Positions 46,653-53,737 of a stretch of 64,000 nt of DNA are shown here, piece after piece. The stretch's first letter is position 1, and each line of letters opens with the position of its first letter. Source of the DNA: Lacrimispora algidixylanolytica. GTDB taxonomy: Bacteria > Bacillota > Clostridia > Lachnospirales > Lachnospiraceae. The position numbers were made by a program, and so were the translations under genes. The stretch spans positions 62,001-126,000 of the forward strand of contig NZ_MCIA01000008.1 of the NCBI RefSeq assembly GCF_003609635.1, given 5' to 3'. Under the pieces are notes generated by a model, which saw only the letters and a list, made by a program, of their open reading frames with translations, was not told the origin of the DNA and searched no databases.

Positions 46653-47123
46653 CTATTCTCCCAACTGTGTGGGGGCTGTAAATGCGTTAAGGATCTCAAC
46701 ATTTGTGAAACTGAATGTAATATCCATAGTTAAAAATTCTGTATCCGCATCCAAGATGGCAATTGGAAGCTTCTGCAGTTTTACGTTATATAAAGCTACC
46801 GTCTGGGATCCAATGGTACTCCCCTCGTCTTCATTGGTGATTTGAAATGTGAAATAGGGCAACTTTCCTGATTTCAAATAAGTCTTTAACATATTTAGAA
46901 ATTCCGGCGTTCCGTAATAAACGGTGGCTGATCCTGTTAAGGAAACTCCAGAAGTTTTTTTCTGGACAAGATTAGTTCCTACCACCTTAAAATCAGATTC
47001 CTGAAATTCTGCATCAGCCTGGAATTTCTTCAGGCCAAACATCTCTACATTACGACCATCTATTACTGCAAAAGCTCTACCAGCTTTACCATTTAAGGCA
47101 TCACGCTCTAATAAAAATGACAT
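46653..47123 (-). CDS. xkdM: Tail tube protein XkdM
   Basis: 156 residues, DUF2001/XkdM tube family. ERDALNGKAGRAFAVIDGRN, MFGLKKFQADAEFQ and DITFSFTNVEILNAF are typical. It forms the inner tube of the contractile tail. It follows the sheath gene as in all PBSX-like tails. Confidence 0.9.
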   Translation of the reverse strand: MSFLLERDALNGKAGRAFAVIDGRNVEMFGLKKFQADAEFQESDFKVVGTNLVQKKTSGVSLTGSATVYYGTPEFLNMLKTYLKSGKLPYFTFQITNEDEGSTIGSQTVALYNVKLQKLPIAILDADTEFLTMDITFSFTNVEILNAFTAPTQLGE

Positions 47124-47137
47124 ACTCTACCTCCTTA

Positions 47138-48475
47138 TTAATCTGTTAGGGTTGCTGTGATATAGATTTTTTCAACAGCAGCCACCGGTTGAATTGCAAG
47201 CGTAATTACAACGGAATTAATTGCCTCTCCTGCTTCCACAACCACATCATCTGCAACAAAATTCTGAATTCCACCATTTGCCTGGATTTCATTTAAATAT
47301 CCTACAATCCAAGCCTTAAGCAAATCTCTACCTGGAGCATTATTCTGAATTTTACCAATATAATTCTTGGAAAAATTTACATAAATATCGCTTGCTACAG
47401 TGTCCAAAGTACGGATAACCTGATTCAGAGAAAACGCCTCACCCTTATCTGGTGTATAGGTAGTCAATGTATTATTGTCGGAAACGATTTTTACGCTGCC
47501 AAACTCTTCAAAAAATACAATTTGACCTTTGCTTAAAGCATCATCAATTTCTGATGCATTTAGGCGAGGTGATACATTTACAGCGTCTGGATACTGTGCA
47601 TATACCAGAGATTCACTATATTTTGCACCCGCCTCAGAGCCTCCAACCCACCAAGTTGTCTGCTCAGGAGTAAGTGTAGTCTCATCAGACAGCACTACAC
47701 CATTTTTAACTGAGATAACTGCATCTGAATTGCTCTCGGCGCCAGCCATAACAGCTTGACATTTTTTTCCCAGATTATCTCTCATTCGTTTGATGAAAGC
47801 CACATAGGCAGCCTGTACGATTCTATCAGAGCCATCATATATCACAATGTTAAAACTATGTGGTTCTAATGCTTTAAGAAAGGCGGAATGAGCAGCGCTG
47901 CTTACAATACCATCGGAACCTCCTGTAAGAGGGATTCCTGCACTAGCTACTAATTTTCCCGTTCCTGAAAATACAACCCAATCATTTCCCTTTAGATCTG
48001 CAACAACCTTTCCGGTCTGAGTGTGTTTAATCATCCCATCAACAACGGTCTGTACTGTGAAGCTTCCCTCATCGTCCGGATCAGCAATAACAGAAATCGA
48101 TATATCATTTCCCCTTGTTCCGTTGTATTTTGCTGTAACGGTAAGCGGTTCAAGAGCAGCGTATGCCTTTGTCGCGCCGGTAGTGCTGGGTCGATACAGT
48201 AAAACCTTAACAGGCCCTTTTGTATGATCTGTTCCTTTCAAGATCTCCCTTAAAAATAACGCCTTTTTATTCATGAGATCATATCCAATAAATGGTGTGA
48301 AATCGTCGCCTGTATGAATGGTCATAATTTCATCCTCTGGTCCCCATGACAACGGTTCACATATTGCAACGATACCTCTATCTCCCACACTAGCTGCCTG
48401 CTCCATGCTTGATTTTACATTTATGTAAACACCAGGCTGTTTTTTATTTTGACTAGTCCAATTTCCTCCGGCCAT
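47138..48475 (-). CDS. xkdK: Contractile tail sheath protein XkdK
   Basis: 445 residues, phage tail sheath family. The N-terminal KQPGVYINVKSSMEQ, VKVLLYRPSTTGATKAYA and the C-terminal GYLNEIQANGGIQNFVADDV plus KIYITATL are characteristic. Its presence shows that the particle is of the contractile (R-type/myovirus) kind. The start is two bases after the small upstream gene. Confidence 0.93.
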   Translation of the reverse strand: MAGGNWTSQNKKQPGVYINVKSSMEQAASVGDRGIVAICEPLSWGPEDEIMTIHTGDDFTPFIGYDLMNKKALFLREILKGTDHTKGPVKVLLYRPSTTGATKAYAALEPLTVTAKYNGTRGNDISISVIADPDDEGSFTVQTVVDGMIKHTQTGKVVADLKGNDWVVFSGTGKLVASAGIPLTGGSDGIVSSAAHSAFLKALEPHSFNIVIYDGSDRIVQAAYVAFIKRMRDNLGKKCQAVMAGAESNSDAVISVKNGVVLSDETTLTPEQTTWWVGGSEAGAKYSESLVYAQYPDAVNVSPRLNASEIDDALSKGQIVFFEEFGSVKIVSDNNTLTTYTPDKGEAFSLNQVIRTLDTVASDIYVNFSKNYIGKIQNNAPGRDLLKAWIVGYLNEIQANGGIQNFVADDVVVEAGEAINSVVITLAIQPVAAVEKIYITATLTD

Positions 48476-48655
48476 CTATTTACCCTCCTTCTTCTTTTCA
48501 AAATATTTATCTAAAATTTCTTTTGCTTCTTCAACGGTATACTCCTCTTCTGGTAGCAATACCCTGGCAAAATCCTGCTGGTATTTTTCAAATCCCTTGC
48601 TATGAATAAGAGAAGCTGTTTTGTACTTAACTGCCATCTTTTTATTTGTTGCCAT
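48476..48655 (-). CDS. Small charged protein ahead of the sheath gene
   Basis: 59 residues (MATNKKMAVKYKTASLIHSK, then EEAKEILDKYFEKKKEGK). Not recognised beyond being a common short gene at this position in PBSX-like tails. It contains YKTASLIHSKGFEKY and a helical Lys/Glu-rich C-terminus. It overlaps the tail terminator gene by 14 bases and nearly touches the sheath gene, so it is part of the operon. Confidence 0.75.
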   Translation of the reverse strand: MATNKKMAVKYKTASLIHSKGFEKYQQDFARVLLPEEEYTVEEAKEILDKYFEKKKEGK

Positions 48656-49091
48656 ACTGATTTACACCCCCTTTATAAGTCTCCAAAGATTCGATCAATG
48701 GTGTGTCGTCCGGATAAGACATGGTTACTTTCACCGTAAACTGATAATGTAGCTCTTCATTATCAATCTTCCATTCCCGGTTATAAGTCCGTAGCTTACC
48801 AGTTTCATAAGGAATGTATTCCAGTGATAGATCCAGCCTATCTGCAATAGACGTTAGCTGACTAGATTCATCCTGATTGCCTCTTTCCCCCATAAAAACC
48901 ACATCAATACTGATTTTTCTCATAAGACGACGTCCTATCCGATTTTCCGTCTCAACTGGCATAAGTGATAGAAAGAAGCACGGAATCTCTGGTGACTGAT
49001 GACTTAAATTACTGTATACCTGAATATCCGGATATTGTTCTTTTAAAACTCCTATTATGGAGCCTATTAATTTTTCAATTGTAAATGTCAT
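48642..49091 (-). CDS. Tail terminator-like protein (DUF6838, XkdJ position)
   Basis: 149 residues: PDIQVYSNLSHQSPEIPCFF, RRLMRKISIDVVFMGERG and VKVTMSYPDDTPLIESLE. It matches the phage tail-terminator family that caps the tube at the head-proximal end. In a headless particle the cap still sets tail length. AGAGGAG sits eight bases upstream of the ATG, inside the preceding frame. Confidence 0.72.
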   Translation of the reverse strand: MTFTIEKLIGSIIGVLKEQYPDIQVYSNLSHQSPEIPCFFLSLMPVETENRIGRRLMRKISIDVVFMGERGNQDESSQLTSIADRLDLSLEYIPYETGKLRTYNREWKIDNEELHYQFTVKVTMSYPDDTPLIESLETYKGGVNQYGNK

Positions 49092-49168
49092 TTAATATTC
49101 TCCTCTATCCGTTTATTAAACTCCTGACTTTTTACAAATTCATACTGCTCTACTGCCGCCTTCTTCAC
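49088..49168 (-). CDS. 26-codon frame at the place of head-completion genes
   Basis: GTG start at 49168, ten bases after GGAGG, ending in ATGA overlap with the tail terminator gene. Peptide KKAAVEQYEFVKSQEFNKR. The frame is open a few codons further upstream (WKTNRGGSKY). It looks like the C-terminal end of a gp10/XkdI-type head-completion protein whose body is gone, or a tiny leader that couples translation to the next gene. Confidence 0.45.
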   Translation of the reverse strand: MKKAAVEQYEFVKSQEFNKRIEENIK

Positions 49169-49223
49169 ATACTTACTTCCTCCTCTGTTTGTTTTCCAAA
49201 TTTATCTTAGTTGGAATAATAAA

Positions 49224-49252
49224 ATTATAAATCTGCTATAGTGACTTTAACA
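49224..49252 (-). promoter_or_regulatory. Probable late promoter of the tail operon
   Basis: On the minus strand TGTTAA (49252-49247), 17 bases, TATAAT (49229-49224). Good -10, weak -35, as for an activator-dependent phage late promoter. It lies between the regulator gene and the first tail gene. Confidence 0.6.
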
Positions 49253-49261
49253 GGACACGAT

Positions 49262-49291
49262 TTGGATGAGGTCTGGCAATACCTAATCCAA
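49262..49291. repeat. Inverted repeat overlapping the regulator stop codon
   Basis: TTGGATGAGGT (49262-49272) and ACCTAATCCAA (49281-49291), 10 of 11 pairs with an 8-base loop, no T-run on either strand. It is directly upstream of the late promoter, so it may bind an activator rather than terminate. Confidence 0.5.
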
Positions 49292-49777
49292 AATAATTGC
49301 ATCCGTTCCAAACAAATAAACACTTAAGATATCAGTTACTTCTGAAACCCATCGTCGTACAGTTCTATCTGTACTACATAACATTTCTGCAATCTCCTCT
49401 TGAGTCACGCCGTCGAGATAAAATAACTTGAAAGCTTTATACTTTTCTGGCGCATTTTTTCTGGACTGTTCCTCTTCCAAAAGTCTTAGACACTTATCAA
49501 TATGCGCAATTGTAACACTGCTTCGGAGCTTATTTCTCAAAACACTATTTAAGTAAATATCCTCCTCTAGAGATTCTTCTAACCCATTATGATTCATACC
49601 GGTTATTTCAGATACGTCCCCCCTGATGCTCTCACGTATCCGGTTATAATTCTCTATTAACTTCTTTGCATTATGATGAGCCTTTGTCTTATTACTCTTT
49701 TTCTGGGACTTTTCAAATAGCTGAACTGCTTCCAAAGCTGCTGTTTTTACTAATTGTTCTACCGCTGCCTGCTCCAT
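49283..49777 (-). CDS. Sigma-region-4-like phage regulator (ArpU-type)
   Basis: 164 residues. The C-terminal ~60 carry a helix-turn-helix like sigma-70 region 4 (AFKLFYLDGVTQEEIAEMLC, STDRTVRRWVSEV). The N-terminal half is helical and Lys-rich. This type (ArpU and relatives) activates late promoters in Gram-positive phages. Its gene is the last of the early unit, just before the late promoter. GGGAGGTG precedes the ATG, which lies inside the end of the previous gene. Confidence 0.75.
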   Translation of the reverse strand: MEQAAVEQLVKTAALEAVQLFEKSQKKSNKTKAHHNAKKLIENYNRIRESIRGDVSEITGMNHNGLEESLEEDIYLNSVLRNKLRSSVTIAHIDKCLRLLEEEQSRKNAPEKYKAFKLFYLDGVTQEEIAEMLCSTDRTVRRWVSEVTDILSVYLFGTDAIILD

Positions 49778-50027
49778 GTTTACACCTCCCTGTCGTCAAA
49801 ATTTCGATTCTTACCTTATCCCACTCCTCAGCTAGTAAATCTCGCCCGGCAGAAGGTTCAACAACCTCAACCGTAAATCTGCCAAGTATCTTAGCCCCCG
49901 AATTCCCATATGATGAGATTGTCGCGCTGGGAATCTTTAATAGTGCTGACGCTTCTTGAGCGCTATATTCTCCCATGTAATAACCTCTGTCATACAAGGC
50001 GTATGACTTTTTTACTTGTTCACTCAT
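49713..50027 (-). CDS. Small early-operon DNA-binding-like protein
   Basis: 104 residues; ALYDRGYYMGEYSAQEASAL and KIPSATISSYGNSG resemble the short helix-turn-helix proteins that read 'YALYKGDxF...GTxxELAxxLGV' in Clostridial prophages. The last 22 residues overlap the next gene in another frame. First gene under the early promoter, so possibly a Cro-like or accessory regulator. GGAGGAA precedes the ATG. Confidence 0.6.
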   Translation of the reverse strand: MSEQVKKSYALYDRGYYMGEYSAQEASALLKIPSATISSYGNSGAKILGRFTVEVVEPSAGRDLLAEEWDKVRIEILTTGRCKHGAGSGRTISKNSSFGSSSAI

Positions 50028-50117
50028 GATTCATTCCTCCTTCTTTTTGTTACACTGTCTAGCTACCGTTTTTATTGGTGGTGGTTTCCGCCCTATGAAC
50101 TTAATCTGTTTAATTGG

Positions 50118-50130
50118 TGATTTTAAATCA
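50118..50130. promoter_or_regulatory. Operator O1
   Basis: TGATTTTAAATCA, a perfect palindrome around its central T, next to the start of early transcription. Confidence 0.7.
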
Positions 50131-50139
50131 TCTAATCAC

Positions 50140-50168
50140 AATATATCACTTGGGTGATTTAAAGTCAA
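50140..50168 (-). promoter_or_regulatory. Early promoter of the tail locus
   Basis: Minus strand TTGACT (50168-50163), 17 bases, TATATT (50145-50140). The -35 is covered by the 13-bp operator at 50155-50167, and another operator at 50118-50130 lies near +1 to +15. Confidence 0.8.
50155..50167. promoter_or_regulatory. Operator O2
   Basis: TGATTTAAAGTCA, one mismatch from the palindrome, on the -35 of the early promoter. Confidence 0.7.
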
Positions 50169-50194
50169 CTTTATTTTGATTTCCACTGGAATTA

Positions 50195-50223
50195 TTGATT
50201 TTAAATAAACTATGTGTTATATT
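50195..50223 (+). promoter_or_regulatory. Repressor promoter with operator O3
   Basis: TTGATT (50195-50200), 17 bases, TATATT (50218-50223), 30 bases ahead of the repressor ATG. The third 13-mer TGATTTTAAATAA (50196-50208) overlaps its -35, suggesting autoregulation. Confidence 0.7.
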
Positions 50224-50254
50224 TAATCTATCATATAGGAATCGAGGAACTATG

Positions 50255-50806
50255 ATGGCGAATATTGGAAAGAGGATAAAAGAAAAAAGAGAAGCTATAG
50301 GCATGACACAGGAAGAATTGGCAATAGCACTTGGATACAAAAACAAATCCACTATCGCCAAAATAGAAAATGGTACGAATGATATTGTCCAGAGTAAGGT
50401 AGTAGAATTTGCAAACGCTTTAAGTACAACAGTCCCTTATCTTATGAGTTGGGATGAGGAAGACCTTACACAAATAACACCCGTAGAGACCTTTGGACTA
50501 AATATACTTGGTACCGACTTTACTATAAATCCATCTGAGATAGAGCATATTAAAAAATACCGCTCTCTGGACTCTTTCGGACAGGAAACAGTATCTTATC
50601 TATTAGATAGAGAGACCACCCGTGTACAAGAAATAGCAAAGCAAGAGAAACGGATAATAAAGTTGAAAACTGAGCCACACCCTTCAGAAAAAGAACAGAC
50701 CTTATTGAAAAAGCCACATCTTATCCCACGTGCCTCTCATGAACGCACTGATCTAAACGTCACCAAAGAAATGAAGGATTATGATGATGCTTTTTTTGAT
50801 GAATGA
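50255..50806 (+). CDS. Phage-type XRE/CI-like repressor
   Basis: 183 residues. The N-terminal ~65 form an XRE helix-turn-helix (RIKEKREAIGMTQEELAIAL, NKSTIAKIENG). A short linker region and a charged C-terminus follow; no S24 peptidase motif, so SOS self-cleavage is not indicated. The frame opens at 50195, but GAGG is best spaced for the ATG at 50255. It diverges from the early operon; three 13-bp operators lie between. It should keep the tail genes silent until induction. Confidence 0.82.
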   Translation: MANIGKRIKEKREAIGMTQEELAIALGYKNKSTIAKIENGTNDIVQSKVVEFANALSTTVPYLMSWDEEDLTQITPVETFGLNILGTDFTINPSEIEHIKKYRSLDSFGQETVSYLLDRETTRVQEIAKQEKRIIKLKTEPHPSEKEQTLLKKPHLIPRASHERTDLNVTKEMKDYDDAFFDE

Positions 50807-50860
50807 TTAAAATAGCCAATGGCTTTTTAATAAAGTACAAATGAAATGAGGAATATGAGT

Positions 50861-51601
50861 ATGGGGAAAGAAAAACCAACAACAAAGATTTGCAAACACT
50901 GCAAGACAGAAATTCCATTTGACGCAAAGGTCTGTCCTAATTGTCGAAAAAGCCAGAAAGGTAAAGGATGCTTAATCGCCGTATTGGCATTTATTGCTAT
51001 CGGCATAATCAGTTCAGCGATGGGAAAGGGCTCTGGCCATAAGACTAGCCCTCAAACAGAAGCTGCAATAAAGACCATTGCAACAGACAATGCAAATGGG
51101 AATACTGAGCCGACCTCTTTAGAAGTTAGCTCAGAGAATACTTCTATACCTTCAGAATACAAATCAGCGTTGAAAAAAGCTAAAACCTACGGTGATGTAA
51201 TGCATATGTCTAAGGGTGGAATTTATAATCAATTGATATCAGAATACGGTGAAAAATTTTCTATTGAAGCTGCTCAGTACGCAGTTGATCATTCTGAAAT
51301 TGATTATAATAAAAATGCTCTGAATAAAGCAGAAACCTACAGCCAAACAATGTCCATGTCAAAAAAGGGAATATACGATCAATTGGTATCAGAAAATGGC
51401 GAAAAATTTACACCGGAAGAGGCACAATACGCCATTGATCACATCGAAGCTGATTGGAACGACAATGCATTAAAAAAGGCTAAAACCTATCAGGGATCTA
51501 TGAGTATGTCACCTACTGCCATTCATGACCAGCTCACTTCTGAGTATGGTGAAAAATTCTCGCAAGAGGAAGCAGACTACGCTATCGCAAATCTTAATTA
51601 A
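50861..51601 (+). CDS. Zinc-ribbon membrane protein with three Ltp-type repeats
   Basis: 246 residues. A zinc ribbon (CKHCKTEI ... VCPNCRK) is at ~6-26, a membrane helix (GCLIAVLAFIAIGIISSAMG) at ~35-54, a Ser/Thr/Asn-rich linker, then three ~47-residue repeats of the form ALKKAKTY...MSKKGIYDQL.SE.GEKF..E.AQYA. These match the Ltp repeat (PF07553) of the lipoprotein of Streptococcus phage TP-J34 that blocks DNA entry of infecting phages. By topology the repeats are outside the cell. Start at 50861, nine bases after GAGG. Same strand as the repressor, 54 bases after it; probably made in the repressed state. Confidence 0.78.
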   Translation: MGKEKPTTKICKHCKTEIPFDAKVCPNCRKSQKGKGCLIAVLAFIAIGIISSAMGKGSGHKTSPQTEAAIKTIATDNANGNTEPTSLEVSSENTSIPSEYKSALKKAKTYGDVMHMSKGGIYNQLISEYGEKFSIEAAQYAVDHSEIDYNKNALNKAETYSQTMSMSKKGIYDQLVSENGEKFTPEEAQYAIDHIEADWNDNALKKAKTYQGSMSMSPTAIHDQLTSEYGEKFSQEEADYAIANLN

Positions 51602-51890
51602 ATAGTATACATAAAATAATATAATTAAAACCGAACGGCGATACCAATTCCGAACGGCTTCAAACGGATTTTTCTTTTCATGCTTGTCAGAAAAGAATAA
51701 TCCTCAAATATTTATATCATTGTCGATACGTCCTCATATGAGGACGTATTTTTGTATTAAAAGTTAATAGTAATAACTGATTTTGAGAAATAAAAAAATA
51801 GATACCCCATAATTAACGAGGCTTATTCTGTTCGACAAAACATACACAAAATGATACAATATAGTAAAAATTCAAAAGGAGTTCCTGGAT
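51602..51890 (+). promoter_or_regulatory. Noncoding stretch with promoter-like motif ahead of the AraC gene
   Basis: Besides the terminator it holds CCGAACGG twice (51631 and 51650) and, at 51831-51860, TTCGAC-18-TACAAT as a likely promoter. That promoter lies within the motif GACAAAACATACACAAAATG that is nearly identical to the one upstream of lacZ. Confidence 0.55.
51726..51754 (+). terminator. Terminator of the repressor/Ltp unit
   Basis: Perfect palindrome ATACGTCCTCATATGAGGACGTAT followed by TTTTTG (given in parts: ATACGTCCTC / GAGGACGTAT). Confidence 0.85.
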
Positions 51891-52736
51891 ATGTACGCAA
51901 ACACCGGCTATATGGATCTAACCGACGACCAACTGGAAAATTACAACATTTCCCTAAGGGCCAATTGCTGTGGAGTATATCGTCTCCTCACTCTCCCCGT
52001 CATGTCCACCACGCGTCCGCTTGGTCGCCCGGACTATCAGATATTATATATTGCATCCGGAAAAGCTATTTTTCACATAAACACTGAAATCCAAGAGGCT
52101 TCAGCCGGAAACATGGTCATCTACCGCCCCCATGATTTCCAGCAATATGCTTATTATCTAGAAGACAAACCCGAAGTATACTGGCTCCATTTCACTGGCA
52201 AGGAGGCAGCCGGCCTAATCAGGGAAGCAGGTTTCTTAAAAGACCCGATTCTATACACAGGAATCTCTGCCAAATATCAGGACCTCTTCCTATCCATCAT
52301 CAAAGAACTCCAGCTTCCAAGGCCTTGTTCCGAAGAATTATCCTCCCTGTATATAAAACAGCTTTTTCTTACTCTCAAACGGTTAAAGGAAGAAGGGGGT
52401 TACAAAAAAACAGAGATCAAAGAGGAAATGGAGCAGGCAATCCACTATTTTCACGAGAATTTCACCAAAGACATACAAGTGGAGGAATATGCCAAAAAGC
52501 TTCACATGAGCACCTGCTGGTTTATCAGAAGCTTTAAACAATATGCCGGTATGCCCCCAGGCAAATACATTACCTCCATACGTATTAATAAAGCAAAAGA
52601 GCTCTTAGAAAGCACAGATTATACCGTAGGGGAAGTCGGCACCATCATTGGGTATGAAAATCCCCTCTATTTCAGCCGTATCTTCAAAAAACAAACCGGC
52701 CTTTGTCCGGCAGAATATAGAAAAGCGGCAAGATGA
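51891..52736 (+). CDS. AraC-family transcriptional regulator
   Basis: 281 residues. An N-terminal cupin-type sugar-sensing domain (~20-150: YQILYIASGKAIFHI, MVIYRPHDFQQY, VYWLHFTG) is followed by two C-terminal helix-turn-helix units (~185-281: IQVEEYAKKLHMSTCWFIRSF and YTVGEVGTIIGYENPLYFSRI). The shared promoter motif makes lacZ a candidate target. AAAGGAG precedes the ATG. Confidence 0.88.
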   Translation: MYANTGYMDLTDDQLENYNISLRANCCGVYRLLTLPVMSTTRPLGRPDYQILYIASGKAIFHINTEIQEASAGNMVIYRPHDFQQYAYYLEDKPEVYWLHFTGKEAAGLIREAGFLKDPILYTGISAKYQDLFLSIIKELQLPRPCSEELSSLYIKQLFLTLKRLKEEGGYKKTEIKEEMEQAIHYFHENFTKDIQVEEYAKKLHMSTCWFIRSFKQYAGMPPGKYITSIRINKAKELLESTDYTVGEVGTIIGYENPLYFSRIFKKQTGLCPAEYRKAAR

Positions 52737-52757
52737 GTTTCCTCATCTGCCGCTTTC
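52722..52757. terminator. Bidirectional terminator between two convergent AraC genes
   Basis: AAAGCGGCAAGATGAG pairs with CTCATCTGCCGCTTT (one bulge). The stem includes the stop codon of the first AraC gene and lies directly before the stop of the second. Confidence 0.85.
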
Positions 52758-53576
52758 TTATTTCTTTCCCACCAGGCTATAGGTCTGGCGGTATTCCTTT
52801 GGTGTAATACCCATGTACTTTTTAAATATTCTGCGGAAATAATCCACATCCTGATATCCACACTGATAAGCAATCTCATTTCCTGTCAAACTAGACTCCA
52901 CCAGCATTCGGCAAACTTTATTCAGTCTTGCTTCATGAATCCCTTCCGTAAGTGTCTTTCCATACACGGCGTTGTAGACCCGCCCCAGATAGTCCGGGCT
53001 GCAATCCAGCTTTTCTGCTAGTATGGAGGAAGATAGAGGCTTTTCTAAATGATTCCTAATATACTGTCCTGCCTGGTTTGCAAGAAGAACCTTCTGCCCA
53101 TTGACTTCCATAGGAGAAAGGGAATCGCTGAGCTCACAAAGAAGCTCTAAAAGCACCAGATTTAATATCCTTTTATCATCCTGGCATACATTCTGTCGTT
53201 TGATGAACCGACGGAACAAGTCTTCAAACTGCTCCGGCTTTCTGACCCGTATTAACTGAGGCAAAGACATCACGTCTTGTCCCGTTCTAACCGCTTCCTC
53301 TTCCAGATGAAAATGAAGCCAATAAAAGGTAAGATCCTCATCAAACTCCCTAGTTCCCCAATGATGCCTTCCCGGAAACAAGATAAGAGCCTCCCCTTCC
53401 TCCACATTATAAGTTATTTCTTCTTCTGCTATCCCCAAAACCCCTGAATTTACATAAATAATTTCAAAAGAATCCATGACCCGGTCCGCGTGGCACCCCT
53501 TGCCACCCGTCACCAAGTATCCTGCATTAAGCGCCTTAACCGGAAGTACCGCTTTTAGCTGTAAAAAATGTTCCAT
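52758..53576 (-). CDS. AraC-family transcriptional regulator
   Basis: 272 residues: N-terminal cupin domain (FEIIYVNSGVLGI, GEALILFPGRHHWG, FYWLHFHLEEE) and C-terminal double helix-turn-helix (SSILAEKLDCSPDYLGRVYN, TGNEIAYQCGYQDVDYFRRI, then GITPKEYRQ). It diverges from the MFS transporter gene across 161 bases, so it probably controls that transporter. Ligand unknown. Confidence 0.87.
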   Translation of the reverse strand: MEHFLQLKAVLPVKALNAGYLVTGGKGCHADRVMDSFEIIYVNSGVLGIAEEEITYNVEEGEALILFPGRHHWGTREFDEDLTFYWLHFHLEEEAVRTGQDVMSLPQLIRVRKPEQFEDLFRRFIKRQNVCQDDKRILNLVLLELLCELSDSLSPMEVNGQKVLLANQAGQYIRNHLEKPLSSSILAEKLDCSPDYLGRVYNAVYGKTLTEGIHEARLNKVCRMLVESSLTGNEIAYQCGYQDVDYFRRIFKKYMGITPKEYRQTYSLVGKK

Positions 53577-53737
53577 AACTTCCCCCTGTCACCCCTGAGT
53601 CGGAATTCTCCAGTTTTTCGCTTCTTTTTCCTCTTGTATCCTTTCCATTCTACTGGCAATATTAAGAAAGGCAAAAAGACGGTAGTTATACATTACTACT
53701 TCTTCTTTTTACCCAAGAATAGCAGAAAATTCACAAA

